This document shows, one piece after another, positions 44,630 to 56,597 of a stretch of DNA of 64,000 bases. This DNA comes from Odobenus rosmarus divergens. Its lineage: Eukaryota; Chordata; Mammalia; Carnivora; Odobenidae. Under the pieces are notes generated by a model that was not told the DNA's origin, did not search any database, and was given only the letters and a program-made list of their open reading frames with translations. Both the position numbers and the translations under genes were made by a program. Every line of letters starts with the position of its first letter. Position 1 is the stretch's first letter. The DNA lies in contig NW_004451421.1 in assembly GCF_000321225.1 (NCBI RefSeq), forward strand, positions 294,286 through 358,285, given 5' to 3'.

Positions 44630-46757
44630 CTTAGGGACAGAAATATCTGCCTATGAGGGAACTACACGAAGAGGTTCGAGCTAGTTCATCAGCAAGGATC
44701 CCATGACAGAGAAAGGCCAAGCACACACTCTTAGACCATAAAGGTCAACATAGAACATTCAGTCATTATCTTCATTTCTAGGCCTGATATTTATTTGCAC
44801 TATATTTCCCGTAAATAACCTCATCCTCAAAGACCCTGGTTTGCACTGTAGTTTGGTTAAGACTTCCCCTAATCAATTTTGCATACACTGCCCTTATGTT
44901 GTTGATTTAAGATTAGGTTAGAGTGAATTTCACCCAGCATGGATTTCAGCGATTGATTCTAAGTTCATTCATAATATGGCCAGGGTGAAGAGAATTTTGT
45001 CCAGTGGTTTGATGTTCACAGAGTGTGAGGCTAATGGGGTATTAATTGAACAGTGAGGACCTAATTAGAAATTGCGGACTTAGGTTAGCAGCCTGGGTAG
45101 TGAATGTACCCAGTAAAGGCTGGGTTACGGGTTTTGAAAAAGGATGAGCTAAGCTTGGCCATTTTGGCACTTCTCTTGCAGCCCGGTGGGCCTTGTCCTT
45201 TCAAATTTTCTGGGGAAGTGGCAGCTGCTGGGACAGAAATCCTGATGTGTGGAAGGGGGAAAGGATGGTAAGAGAAAGCTCTCTCCCTTCCTAAGGATGA
45301 AGAAAACAAGCAATTGATTTCTGGGGCAGGCAATCTCTAAACGATTGTGCACACCCTGATAATTTGGGGAGCTGCTAACATTTTTGGAAATGGGAATATA
45401 TTTAAAATTCTAACATATAATTTCTAGCTATTTCCAACCTCCCATATGTGTATCGCCAAAAGTGAATTTTGAGAGCAGTAGTGGGAAAATACTGCCTGGG
45501 GATAAAGAAAAGTTACCACAGGAGTCCGGTTTCTATATTAATTTATTTCACAATAAGAGCAAATTCCTTTCCCTAGGGGAGTATTTGACACAGTAATTGC
45601 GCTAGGGGACAGTCACTGTTTCGTTTCATTTTCTTTCTCTTTTTTAAACTTTCTTTGTAAAGCCAAGTGTTATAAATCTTCCTGGAAGAGCCACTTAAAT
45701 AAGACATGTGAGCTGTGAGATATGTATTTTATGTGTGTATGTATACATATATAATGAACATCATATATATACATATACACACATATGATGTTCACTCATT
45801 CATTGTTGGATCTCAGAATGACATTTTGATCAATCAGAAGAGAAAATTAGAAATACATGAGATCAGAGACACCATGAAACACATCTTTCCAGATTTAGGG
45901 AGTAAGAGAACACATGCCATCTGCATGTTATAGATTATGAGCAAAAACCTGAGCTCAACTTGCGTTTCTTCTGACCAAGTGACAATGATTTTACTACCTA
46001 CAAAGATTTTTAAAAATTTAAATTGTATTTATAACATAAATACAATTTTAAACACTGAATTCCTATGAATATGATGGTTTTAATGGCTGACGCATATCCA
46101 ATTTAAAATACTGTGCTTTACAATAGAGGAGTTTGAGAGGTATGTCATTCTGTATTTAGCTTTCGATTGGGACCAGCCCTCTGGAATCCTGTAACACTCA
46201 GCAGCCTCCCTGTTTCAAGCTCCTTCTCACCCTCCCCAGGGTCTCAGTACTATCAAACTACTATTGTAACTTCCAGAACACTTCTAATTAACTCAGCTGT
46301 ACCAAGGTTTGGGGACTTACGCTGCTGTCCCTCCCAGGAGCATTTGTAACGGAAAAGACAACACAAATGAGAGCAATAGATTCCACTATTAGAAGAAAGA
46401 TGGAATTTCAGGCACAAGGAGTATGTATTTCACGCTGGAAGGCTTTCTGGCATACCTCAGTCATTAACATGAACAATGTATGCGCATAGTACAAACATAC
46501 CACAGTCTGCAAGGGAATGAAGCTGTTTGTAAAAATTTAAAAAAATAAAGCATTACAAAAACTTAAAAAGTGAGTGAGGGAATCAAAGGCAATGGGAAAA
46601 TAGAAGAGAAAGATAAGTTGATTCTAAGAAGATTAACATTTCAAACCAATGTTAAATTCTTTATTATATTATGACTGTTTTTTTATTATAAAGATGATAT
46701 AACATTTTTAGAAGCTGGGAAAATGACAACATTGTTCCTATAATCCTTTCTCCAATA
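44630..46757. other. Unique sequence
   Basis: No gene recognised. 44750-45130 is repeat-free and rich in ATTAA/TAAT motifs (possible conserved non-coding DNA). A perfect hairpin lies at 45755-45794. Confidence 0.4.
45755..45794. repeat. Hairpin with 12-bp perfect arms
   Basis: Arms TGAACATCATAT (45755-45766) and ATATGATGTTCA (45783-45794) are exact inverted repeats with a 16-base loop of (AT/AC)-rich sequence. It is set in a TA/TG-rich tract. Confidence 0.92.
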
Positions 46758-46773
46758 TGAAAGTTACTCTTTA

Positions 46774-47288
46774 TTTTTTTTTCCTTTAAATTTTTTATTG
46801 TTATGTTAATCACCATACATTACATCATTAGTTTTTGATGTAGTGTTCCATGATTCATTGTTTGTGCATAACACCCCGTGCTCCACGCAGAACGTGCCCT
46901 CTTTAATACCCATCACCAGGTTAACCCATCCCCCCAACCTCCTCCCCTCTAGAACCCTCAGTTTGTTTTTCAGAGTCCATCGTCTCTCATGGTTCATCTC
47001 CCCCTCCGATTTCCCCCCTTCATTCTTCCCCTCCTGCTATCTTCTTCTTTTTTTTTTTTTCTTAACATATATTGCATTATTTGTTTCAGAGGTACAGATC
47101 TGTGATTCAACAGTCTTGCACAATTCACAGCACTCACCATAGCACATACCCTCCCCAATGTCTATCACCCAGCCACCCCATCCCTCCCACCCCACCCCCA
47201 CTCCAGCAACCCTCAGTTTGTTTCCTGCGATTAAGAATTCCTCCTATCAGTGAGGTCGTATGATACATGTCTTTCTCTGATTGACTGG
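46774..47288 (-). mobile_element. 5'-truncated young carnivore L1 3' UTR (copy 2)
   Basis: Antisense L1 3' UTR, 515 bp, with a perfect 16-bp TSD TGAAAGTTACTCTTTA at 46758-46773 and 47289-47304. Near-identical to the copy at 39226, with a slightly longer 5' side. The minus strand carries a G-rich tract with quadruplex potential (complement of 47176-47199). Confidence 0.95.
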
Positions 47289-47304
47289 TGAAAGTTACTC
47301 TTTA

Positions 47305-47829
47305 AAAAATTTTGTTTCAACAATCTTATAGGTCAATTTTATAGATTAAAAAACTATTATTTAGAAAAATTAACTGACTTGTTCATGATGACATAGCTCA
47401 TTCAGAATTCATCAAGACATATAAACAGGACACACATTTAAGGAAGACTGATAAAATATATTGGAGAATTCCTTGTTGATTTTCAAGTGCCATCAACTGA
47501 TTCCAGCTTGTGTCTAACCAGGAGTCTATGATTAGTGCATTTCACTGGACTTACACTCCACTGAGAACTCTTCCTGGACATCTCTGTGACTCTAGAACAA
47601 ATTATAAAAGCAGAACTGGGCCAGACTCCAGGATTCCTGTCTCTAAGCCCGGGCCTTCCCCTCCTGCACTTTGCTTCTTTATTGACTGAATTGTTAAGTC
47701 TAGAATGGATACTGTTGATAGTTTTCTGTGAATGAGTTGTCCTCTTAGATGAGGAGGACAGCTGCTTTTCATATGAAAATAAATTTAGGTTGGGAAAGAA
47801 AAGGAATTAACTGCCATGAAGCAGTTAGT
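47305..47829. other. Mostly unique; possible MIR3 scrap at 47320-47420
   Basis: AATTTTATAGATTAAAAAACTATTATTTAGAAAAATTAACTGACTTG looks like a decayed antisense MIR. Otherwise nothing. Confidence 0.35.
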
Positions 47830-47955
47830 ATTATGGTCTTTTGACTGTAGATGAACAAACCAAGGCCCAGAAGGGTGAGTGGAAGAGGCTGAATCAGACC
47901 CAAATGCAGGTCTGTGAACCTTCAAAACCCATGCTCTCAAACACTATGCCATGGG
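47830..47955 (-). repeat. MIR fragment
   Basis: Antisense MIR: GTAGATGAACAAACCAAGGCCCAGAAGGGTGAG...CCAAATGCAGGTCTGTGAACC. Confidence 0.6.
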
Positions 47956-48159
47956 TAGAAAATATGGGGGAGTTGTGTTAACACTCTTCAGTTCTGTGTC
48001 TTGCCAGATGTTGCTATTTAATCAAGATACACTTTTCTCTTGAGTTTAAACTCTGCCTCAGAATCCTTCTTAACACAGTACTCTAGGCAACCACAATCAA
48101 CTAATGGGAATTGACATAGTGTGAAATCTATGGGCCAGCCTGACACTGCAGTATACTTC

Positions 48160-48385
48160 TTTCCTTGAACTAGGCTTGTGCAATGGATAGAGCCCTGAAA
48201 ATCTACCTGTCCTACTTTTCTGAATCTGTAAGCGACTCCCTTAAACTCTGAGTCTCTTTTTCTACATTATAGAGGAGAACAATACTATCCATTTTATAAG
48301 GCTGATGTGAGGAACACACCAAATGAGAAAATACATGAAAAAGCCCTTGGTAAACTGTTCTAATGTAAGGATGATAATAATAATT
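48160..48385 (+). repeat. MIR
   Basis: Sense MIR: CTTAAACTCTGAGTCTCTTTTTC, AGGCTGATGTGAGGAACACACC, GAAAAAGCCCTTGGTAAACTG. Confidence 0.65.
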
Positions 48386-48461
48386 AGTTTTATAAATGAG
48401 AAAAACTGGTCTTACTTACAGAATTCATCACACCTTTAAGTATTTATTATTTTTAACTCTT

Positions 48462-48682
48462 CTGTCTTTCCCTTTCTCCCTTCTTTCTTTTGAGAAAGAG
48501 TACACACACATGTGTGTGTGTGCAGGGTGGGGAGGGGTAGAGAAAGAGGGAGAGAGAATCCCAAGCAGACTTCACGCTCAGCACAGAGCCCAATGTGGGA
48601 CTCAGTTCCACGACCCTGAGATCATGACCTGAGCTGAAATCAAGAGTCAGACACTTAACTGACCAACCCACCCAGGTGCCCC
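48462..48682 (-). mobile_element. Old SINEC with internal (TG)n
   Basis: Minus-strand SINE of the older ATCAAGAGTCAGACACTTAACTGACC type. Contains an ACACACACATGTGTGTGTGTG stretch, so part of it is self-complementary. TSDs ATTTTTAACTCTT (48449-48461) and ATTTTTAACCCTT (48683-48695) differ at one base. Confidence 0.92.
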
Positions 48683-48695
48683 ATTTTTAACCCTT

Positions 48696-49592
48696 TATTA
48701 AAGAAAGTGTAACATACTTTCATTGTTAATTTTCTCACTTATGGCCTGGACACCCAGAATGGGGGGAAAATTGCTAAAATTGTGCTATGAAGTTCTGCTA
48801 ATGATTTTTTTCTGCTGCTCCCTTTCTACTACAAATAGAATACATGAGGTTGTCTCCAACTACTATGAAGAGGATCTGGCTTCTAACATCCTTGTAATTT
48901 CTTGGATGGTCTTGACTCCATCCCTTTCCTTGCTCCCAGAACTGGGAAACTGAGAAAAGAGATGATTTACAAAGGCCTGAGCAAGGTGAAAGTGCTACCA
49001 AAGGAGGTATCCTATCCCAGGATTAAAACTGATGGGGAACTGTTCCTACCTGGGCTTGTAGGAGCATGAGACAGAGTGGTTGCTGGAACCCAGAGAGGAG
49101 GGCTGTTCAAGAGGGCTGCTGGTCAGGAGCTGGGACTTCTGGCAGAAGAATGAATGTGGCACCCTGTGACCTAGCAGAACGTGAACCATAACTTGGAAGG
49201 CTAGGGAGCTATTGGTATGGTTCATATGCTCTATCTCTTGGGCACAGAAAGGTGGAGAAGGGGGAGAGTGGGATGGACAGAAGAAACCTAGAGCAGTAGG
49301 CATTCAGAAAGGTGAGTAGAATGGTATTTAGAAGAATGAGATTGTTTGGGGCTATGACAGGAGATGAAGAGGGGAGGGGCAGGAGGACATGTGTGATAGT
49401 TTCTGACAATCCAGATGAGAAGAGCCTTCTCATATTTTGAAGAGGTGTCAGACTGAAATCAACCATACATTCTTCTAGGCTCTCTAAGTTCCCTCTATGA
49501 AGCAAGTGGGATTATCAGAAAGCTAAATGTCTGCGCTGAATTCCCCAGTTCCTAGGATAGTCTTCCTAGGGCAGTGACATAGTGCTCCATCC
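48696..49592. other. Unique sequence
   Basis: No gene recognised. A strong donor-like AAAG|GTGAGT at 49311/49312 follows a weak acceptor (AG at 49246-49247); the 64-nt interval has one open frame but this may be chance. Confidence 0.35.
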
Positions 49593-50094
49593 TCAATTTT
49601 TAAAATAAAGATATAATTGAGATACAGCATTGTGTAAGTTTAAGGTGTGCAATGTGTTGATTTTATACACTTATATATTGAGAAATGATTACCACCGTAG
49701 CATTAGCTAACACCTCCATCACCTCTCATAATTATCATTTCTTTCTTGTGAGAACATTTAAGATCTACTCTCTTAGAATCTTTTAAGTATACAATGTATT
49801 ATTGTCAACTATAGTCACCCTCCTTTCATCAGATCCCTAGAACTTACTCATCCTTTAACTGAAAATTTTTACTCTGACCAGCATCTCATTTTTCCCACTT
49901 ACCAGCCCCTGATAACTACCATTCCACTTTGTTTCTGTGAGTTCAGCTTTTTTAGTTCCACACATACATGAGAACATACAGTATTTGTCCTTCTCTCTCT
50001 GACTTATTTCACTTAGCATAATACACTCAAGGTCCATCTATGTTGTTGCAGATGGCAGGGTTACTTTCTTTCTTATGGCTAAAAAATTACATTA

Positions 50095-50143
50095 TGTATG
50101 TGTATATATATATATATATATACACATACATATATATATATAT
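50095..50143. repeat. (TA)n microsatellite
   Basis: Two (TA)n blocks joined by TACACATACAT, palindromic in nature; sits in the L1 ORF2 C-terminal part. Confidence 0.92.
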
Positions 50144-52013
50144 TGTTTTTCTTTATCCATTCATCTGTTGATGGACACTTAGGTTGTTTCTATATCTTGG
50201 CTACTGTAAATAATGCTGCACTAAACATGAGAATGCAGATATCTCTTCAAGACCCTGTTTTTATTTCTTTTGGATATATACCCAGAAGTGAGATTGCTGG
50301 ATATATGGTAGTTCTATTTTTAATATATTTTTTAAAACTTCAATACTGTTATCCGTAATGTCTGCACCAGTTTACAATCCACTGATAGCACACGAGGGTT
50401 CCCTTTTTCCCACATCCTTACCAATGCTTGTTATCTCTTGTCTTTTTAATGACAGTCGTTCAGAGGTGTGAGGTGATATCTCATTATGGCTTTGATTTAC
50501 ATTTCCCTGATGATTACTGATGTTGAGCATCTTTTCATGGATCTATTGTCCATCTTTATGTATTCTTTAAATGTCTATTCAGGTCCTCTGTCCATTTTTT
50601 AATCATTAATTTTTTTTGCTTGATTAGATTGTTGTTTAAGGTCTTTATATATTTTGGATATGAACTACTTAGCAGATATATGATTTGCAAATATTTTCTC
50701 CCATTCCATAGGTTGCCTTTTCATTTTGTTGATGGTTTCCTTTGCTGTGAAGAAGCTTTTTAGTTTGATATAGTCGCACTTACTAATTTTTGCTTTTGTT
50801 GCTTGTGCTTTGGTATCATATCCAACAAGCCATTGCCAAGACTATGTCAGGGAGCTTTCCCCTTGTGTTTTCTTTGAGGAGTTTTATGGTTTCAGGTCTT
50901 ACGTTTAAGTCTTTACTCCATTTCAAGTACTTTTTGTGAGTGGTATTAAGATAGGGATCTAATTTCTTTCTTATGCATGTGGTTATCCAGTTTTTCCAAT
51001 ATCATTTAGTGAAGAGACTGTCTTTTACCCATTGAGTATTTGTGGCTACATTGTCAAATATTAGTTGATCGTAAATGCAAGGATTTATTTCTGGGCTCTC
51101 TATTATGTTCTTTTGGTCTATGTGTCTGTTTTTATGCCTGCATCATACTGTTTTGATGACTATGGCTTTGCAGTAGAGTTTGGAATCAGGAAGTGTGATG
51201 TTTCCAGCTTTGTACTTTTGCAGGATTGTTTTGGCTTTTCAGGGTCTTTTGGAGTTCTATATAAGTTTTAGGATGTTTTTTTCTATTTCTGTGAAAAATA
51301 TCCTGGAATTTTGAATAGGGATTACCTTGACTTTATAAATAGTTTTGGGTAGCATGGACATTTTAACAGTATTAAATTTTCTGATCCATTAACACAGTAT
51401 TTGTGTCTTCTTCGACTTCTTTTATTAAAGTCTTGCAATTTTCAGTGTATAGATCTTTCACCTCCTTGATTAAATTTATTCCTAAATATTATTTTTGGTG
51501 CTGTTGTGAATAGGATTGTTACCTTTATTTCTTTTTCAGATATTTCATAGTTATTATATAGAAATGCAACTGTTTTCTGGATGTTGGTTTTGTATCCTGT
51601 AACTTTATTGAATTTGTTGATTAATTCTAACAGTCTTTTGGTGGAGTCTTTAGGATTTTATGTGTATAAGATTCATCTTCACAAAAGGACAATTTTATCT
51701 CTTCCTTTCTGGTTTGGATGCCTTTTATTTCTTTTTCTTGCCTGGTCACTCTGGCTAGGACTTCTAATACCATGTTGAGTAGAGTGGTGAGAGTAGACAC
51801 ACCTTGACTTATTCCTAATCTTAGAGGAAAAGCTTTCAACTTTTTATTGTTGAGTATGATGTTAGCTGTGGGCCTGCCATATATGGCCTTTATTACGTTG
51901 AATCATAGTCCTTCTATACCCAATTTGTTGAGACTTTTTATCATTAAAGGATGTATTTTGTCAAGTAGTTTTTTTGCATCTATTGAAATAATCCTATGCT
52001 TTTTTTCTTTCTA

Positions 52014-52412
52014 TTAATTTGGGGTATCACATTGATTTTTGGGGTTTGAACCATCCTTGCACTCTTGGGATAAACCCCCTTGATCATGGTGTATGATCCT
52101 TTTAATGTGTTTAATACAGTTTTCTGGTATTTTGTTGAGAATCTTTGCGTCTATATTCATCAGGAATATTGGCCGATAGTTTGCTTTTCTTATACTGTCC
52201 TTTTTTTTTTTTCTTATACTGTCCTTATTTGGCTTTGGTATCAAGGTAATATTGATCCTATAAAATGAATTTGGAAATGTCCCTTCCTCTAATTTTTCGA
52301 AGAGTTTGAGAAGAGTTGATATTAATTTTTCTTTAAATATTTGGTAGAATTCACCAGCAAATACATCTGGCCCTGGGTTTTTCTCTTTTGGAAGGGTTTC
52401 AATCTCCTTCAT
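52014..52412 (-). pseudogene. L1 ORF2 reverse transcriptase fragment
   Basis: A 132-codon open remnant of ORF2p on the minus strand. It shows the N-terminal RT landmarks in order: [14 protein letters not shown] (about residues 11-24), [37 protein letters not shown] and [14 protein letters not shown], which belong to the fingers region. A 16-bp sequence duplicated with poly(T) between the copies (52185-52200 and 52209-52224) adds a repeated KDSIRK segment. The catalytic palm motif is in the decayed part further 3'. Not functional. Confidence 0.88.
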
Positions 52413-52845
52413 TGTTATTGGTCTATTCAGATTTCCTACTTTTTCATGATTCAGTCTTGATAGGTTGCATGTTTCTAGGAATTTATACTTTTTTCCCTAC
52501 GTTATCTAATTTGTTGGCATATAACTGTGCATAGTAGTCTCTTATGACCCTATGTATTTCTGTGGTAGCAATTGTAATGTCTCTTCTTTCACTTTGGATT
52601 TTATCTATTCAAGTCTTATCTTTTTCTTAGTCTAGCTAAAGATTTGTCAATTTTCTTCATCTTTTCAAAAAACTAGCTCTTAATTTTGTTGATCTTTTCT
52701 ATTGTTTTTCTAGTCTCTATTTCATTTATTTCTGCCCTGATCATTGTTGTTTCCTTCTTGCTGCCAACTTTGGGCTTAGTTTGTTCTTCTTTTTCTACTT
52801 CATTGAGCATAATATAGAGTGTTATATCTCTAAGATGTTTTATGT

Positions 52846-53945
52846 AAGTCTCTTGGTAACTACAAAGCAAAAGTCTACAATAGATACATAAAGATAAAGA
52901 GAAGGGAATAAAAGCATACTGCTGTGGGAAACCAATTCAAAAAGGAACACAGCAAGAGAGAAAGAAAGGAACAAGAGAATACCTCCATAAGAGGCAGAAA
53001 AAAACTAATAAGATGGTATTAGTAAGTCCTTACCTACCAATAATTACTATTTGTGTAACTCAATTAAATTGTCTAATCAAAAAGCATAGAGTGGCTGGAT
53101 GAAAAAACAAAAAACAAAAACAAAAACCAAGATCCAACTATATGCTGCCTGCAAAAGACTTTCTTTAGCTTTAAGGGCACACATAGGCTCAAAGTGAAGG
53201 GATGGGAAAAGATATTCCATGCAAGTAAAACCAAAAGAGAGCAGGAGTAGCTATACTTACATTAGACAAAATAGACTTTAAGCCAAGAATAGTAACAAGA
53301 AACAAAGAAGGTCATTATATAATGATTCATCAAGAAGCTGTGACAATCATAAATATATATACACCCAACATCAGAGCACCTAAAATATTAAGCAAATACT
53401 AACAGATCCAAAGAGAGAAATAGACAACTATACAGTAATAGTAGGGGACAATACCCCATTTTCAACAATGGGTAGATCAATCAGACAAAAAAAAAAAAAA
53501 AGGAAACTTTGTGCTTGAACCATATGTTAGAGCAAATGGACCTAACAGAATATACAGAACATTTCTTCCAACAGCAGGAGAATGCACATTTTCCTCAAGC
53601 ACACCCAGAATATTCTCTAGAATAGATCATACCAAATAAGTCTTAGCAAATTTAAGAAGACTGAATTCATACCAACTATCTTTCTGGACTACAGTGAAAA
53701 AACTAGAAATCAGTAGTAGCAAAGGAAAGCTGGAAAACTGACAAATATGTGGAAATTAAGCAACAAACTCTTGAACAACCAGTGGGACAAAGAAGGAATG
53801 AAAAGGGAAATAAAAAAATACCTTGAAACAAACAAAAATGGAAACACAACATACCAAAATTTATGGGATGCAGCTAAAGCAGTTCTAAGCAAGAAGTTTA
53901 CAGTGATAAAAGCCTACATCAAGAAAAACAGAAAGATCTCAATTG
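52846..53945 (+). mobile_element. 5' part of the same L1, inverted (twin priming)
   Basis: Plus-strand L1 sequence from the ORF1-ORF2 spacer (GTAACTACAAAGCAAAAGTC at about 52857) through the ORF2 start region (GGTATTAGTAAGTCC at 53013) and endonuclease domain to GATGCAGCTAAAGCAGTTC...ACAGAAAGATCTCAATTG. Its 3' end is next, in L1 coordinates, to the 5' end of the antisense piece 49593-52845. A remnant frame at 53747-54022 includes the conserved QWDKEGMKREIKKYLETNKN segment. Confidence 0.85.
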
Positions 53946-54084
53946 CAGTGTTTTATTTAGAGTTGAGCTTTTTGAAAAGTCACTCCAAGAACATTTCTTT
54001 CCCTAAATTGCTTCTGAGATAATAATGATGATCATTGTGTTGTTCAAGGAACATACCAGAATATGTTGAATATCTTGAATATCA
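53946..54084. other. Unique sequence
   Basis: Nothing recognised. Confidence 0.4.
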
Positions 54085-54271
54085 GTATTTATCATGTGTG
54101 ATCACTAAATCACTTGTACCAAAATTACCAGGAATGAGTATTGAAAATGTAGATTCCTGGGTCCCAGGCAAGAGCAAATGAGTCAGAATCTGAAAGGGGA
54201 ATCTCAGGAATCTATTTCACACAGGCTCTCCAGGTCATTTCTAGGGATCCTTAATTTTGAGAAACACAGTT
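54085..54271 (+). mobile_element. MER5A-type hAT element
   Basis: Decayed MER5A-like sequence: CCAGGAATGAGTATTGAAAATGTAGATTCC...CAAATGAGTCAGAATCTG...CTCCAGGTCATTTCTAG...TTTTGAGAAACACAG. Confidence 0.6.
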
Positions 54272-54879
54272 GTTTAGAGTCTTGTACAAGAGAAAACAGC
54301 ATTTCTCTCGATCTGATTGTGATTATAGCACATGATTTTGAACCTTGTGGCTTACTGTTCAAACACTCTCTTCTTTTCTTACTTAGCTTTCACCCTTTTA
54401 TCCTTGTTTTAATTAAGTGTATATGTAAGCCATCTCACACAGTTTTAGAAATTGACAAGGTATGAACAATTAAAGAATAAAGTTAGGGTATCCCAAAATA
54501 ATTGTGTCCCCATGCTGCTGACTCATATACATTTATTTCAGACCATGTGGGTTTTTTTATTGTGAAAATTTTACTTTCTGATAAAGTTGTTTTAAAACTT
54601 ACACCTGTGAAAAACTCACATTCTGACTCATCCATTTACACACCACAGTTTGGCTCCAGGCCTACCGTCCCAGCATCCACAAGCAATTGCACTTATATTT
54701 AAAACTGGGTCTCATTTTCCAGGTATCGCTCTTGAGGTCTGCAGGAGACTAGCTATGAGTATAGCAGGAAGGGTCATGGGGGAAGAGTTCCCAGAGATGC
54801 TCTGTGTTGCCACCAAAGGTCTGGCACCCTGGCCTGCTTTACACCAAACGCATTTCCCAGGGGCTCTTGGAAAGTAAAG
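54272..54879. other. Unique sequence
   Basis: Nothing recognised. Confidence 0.4.
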
Positions 54880-55000
54880 AGGCAGTGAAGATATTCATGT
54901 ATCCTTAGTGTCAGACAAATGTGTGAGTCCTGGCTTTGTCACTTACTGCTGTGCTATGGATGTGATTCTTAACCTCTTAAGCTCTGGCTTCAGAGATTTC
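54880..55000 (+). repeat. MIR fragment
   Basis: Sense MIR: GTGTCAGACAAATGTGTGAGTCCTGGCTTTGTCACTTACTGC...GATTCTTAACCTCTTAAGC. Confidence 0.75.
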
Positions 55001-55260
55001 AATGGAGGAAATAGCAGACTGGATAAAGGAGGTGAAGATGAGGAATGAAGCCAAGGTGATGCTGAGACTGTTTTTTAGAGGTCAGAGAAAAGGGTTATTC
55101 CTGTGAGCACTCTCTGGGAGCCTTAATATCTTGGGGGCTGACTACAACAAATTAGTCATGCAGGTGGCCAATTTTAGCATCCCAAGTGCCCTTTTCAAAT
55201 TGGCGTCCTCTTTCCCTTTACAAGTGTCCACTGACCTGTTTTAGTAGGGATCCTCGAATG
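55001..55260. other. Unique sequence
   Basis: Nothing recognised. Confidence 0.4.
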
Positions 55261-55494
55261 CAGTGGTCAGCAGAGTGCAGCCAGTGGGCCAAATCCAGCC
55301 CGCACCCTCTGTTTTTGTAAATAAAGTGTTAGTGGAGCACAGTCACATCTATTCATTTGTTGATTCACGCGTCGTCTGTGGCTGCTTTCAAGCTTCAAAA
55401 GCAGACTTAAAGAGTAGCGACAGAGACCGAGTAGCCTTCAGAGTCTGAAATATTTGCTATCAGGTCCTTTACAGCAAATGTTTGCTGACCCTTG
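55261..55494. mobile_element. hAT-type MER DNA transposon (non-autonomous)
   Basis: Terminal inverted repeats CAGTGGTCAGCAGA (55261) and TTTGCTGACCCTTG (ends 55494). Internal landmarks AGTGGGCCAAATCCAGCCCGCACC, AAATAAAGTGTTAGTGGAGCACAGTCACATC and AAATATTTGCTATCAGGTCC match a common mammalian hAT-Charlie MER family that I do not name precisely. Confidence 0.8.
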
Positions 55495-56194
55495 CTCTGA
55501 GACATGGTTTTCTTGCCCCACCTGTCTCTTCTCTCAGGGCTTTTGGAGGACATTGGCTGATCTGAGACATTCTCTTGATGAAGTCGTTCCTGGTGTCAGC
55601 CCTCGTCTGTAGCATTCTCTTTTTAGCATCAGCCTTTAAAAGCCTTGTCCTAAGAATGAAGCAGAGTAGAAACTGAAGGCAGAATCAGTGGGGTGCATTT
55701 TGGATTGTGGAAATTTGGTCTTCACTCAAGTTATACTACATTGACAAGACACCTACAGAGACTGAACATATTTTTGTAATGGGTAGAACTGAGAAGAGTT
55801 TTTGCTCACAGACCTCTTTCCTGCTCATGAGGATCAGCATTCTCAAATTAGAAGGGAGGCAGAGATAGAGGCAAGAATGGGGAACATTAGGGCAGTTTGG
55901 GGGCTACTGTTTAACCCCTTCAGGCCTGTTGTGTATCTCCTCATGGCACTGAGGACTTGGCCATCTTGGGGGAGGGGAGGGGAAGTCCTTGAAGCAAATG
56001 GAAGTTGAATGATGAGAGCTGAGTCCTGCTGCCTCTCAGGCCACTTACTAACCACATCTGTTGGCTGCCTTAGATAACCCCCACCTCCTCCCTCCAGATT
56101 ATTATAGAGACCCAGTGACAGAAAGCACTGATGTCAAGTCCTGAGGTTGACTCCCCTCTCCTGATCCCAGCTTCCTCTGCCTGGACTGAAGGAT
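55495..56194. other. Unique sequence
   Basis: No recognised feature. Confidence 0.4.
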
Positions 56195-56595
56195 ACCTTC
56201 CAATCCTTCCCACCCTCCCAGCTCAGTTAAGTAGTTCCCTGCCTGTTGGCCTGCTTTTCATACTTCCCCTTTTGGGGATGTGCTGTTCCTTCTGCTCCCA
56301 CTTCCCTGCATCTCCCTTCATCTTTGGTGGACAAACCCCCATTCCTCCTTCAAATCCTAGATCTAATGTCTCCTCTGCTGTGAATCTTTCCCTGGCTCTG
56401 CCAGATGGACTCTCTTCTCTCTGCGACCCCAGAATATTTTCCTACTCTGTTGTAGCCTCATTCAGATGGTGTATTTGCATTTTTATCTCTTGCTCCCTCA
56501 GCTAGTGGGCGAGGACTACATCTTTTTCATTTCTATATCCCGGTTCCTAGCACAGTATCTGGCACACAAGAGAGCACCAGTAAATGTAAAGCAGT
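56195..56595 (+). repeat. L2 LINE 3' part, sense
   Basis: Sense L2: TCCTTCAAATCCTAGATCTAATGTC, GAATCTTTCCCTGGCTCTGCC, GTGGGCGAGGACTACATC, TATATCCCGGTTCCTAGCACAGTATCTGGCACAC, with the 3' tail. Confidence 0.82.
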
Positions 56596-56597
56596 AA

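Larger units (their letters stand above)
49593..52845 (-). mobile_element. Old L1 (L1MA-like), 3' part, antisense
   Basis: Minus-strand L1 running from its 3' UTR (49593, near AAAATAAAGATATAATTGAGATAC) up through ORF2 to about 52845. Landmarks are TTATGGCTAAAAAATTAC..., the (TA)n at 50095-50143, GATTGCTGGATATATGG, GAGGTGTGAGGTGATATCTC, and TTGATCATGGTGTATGATCC. Frames are broken; the longest piece is at 52014-52412. Its 5' portion is found inverted at 52846-53945. Confidence 0.9.

Noticed and set aside
49248..49311. Possible 64-nt exon ending AAAG|GTGAGT
   Set aside because: Good donor but a weak acceptor; one such donor is expected by chance in a window this size.
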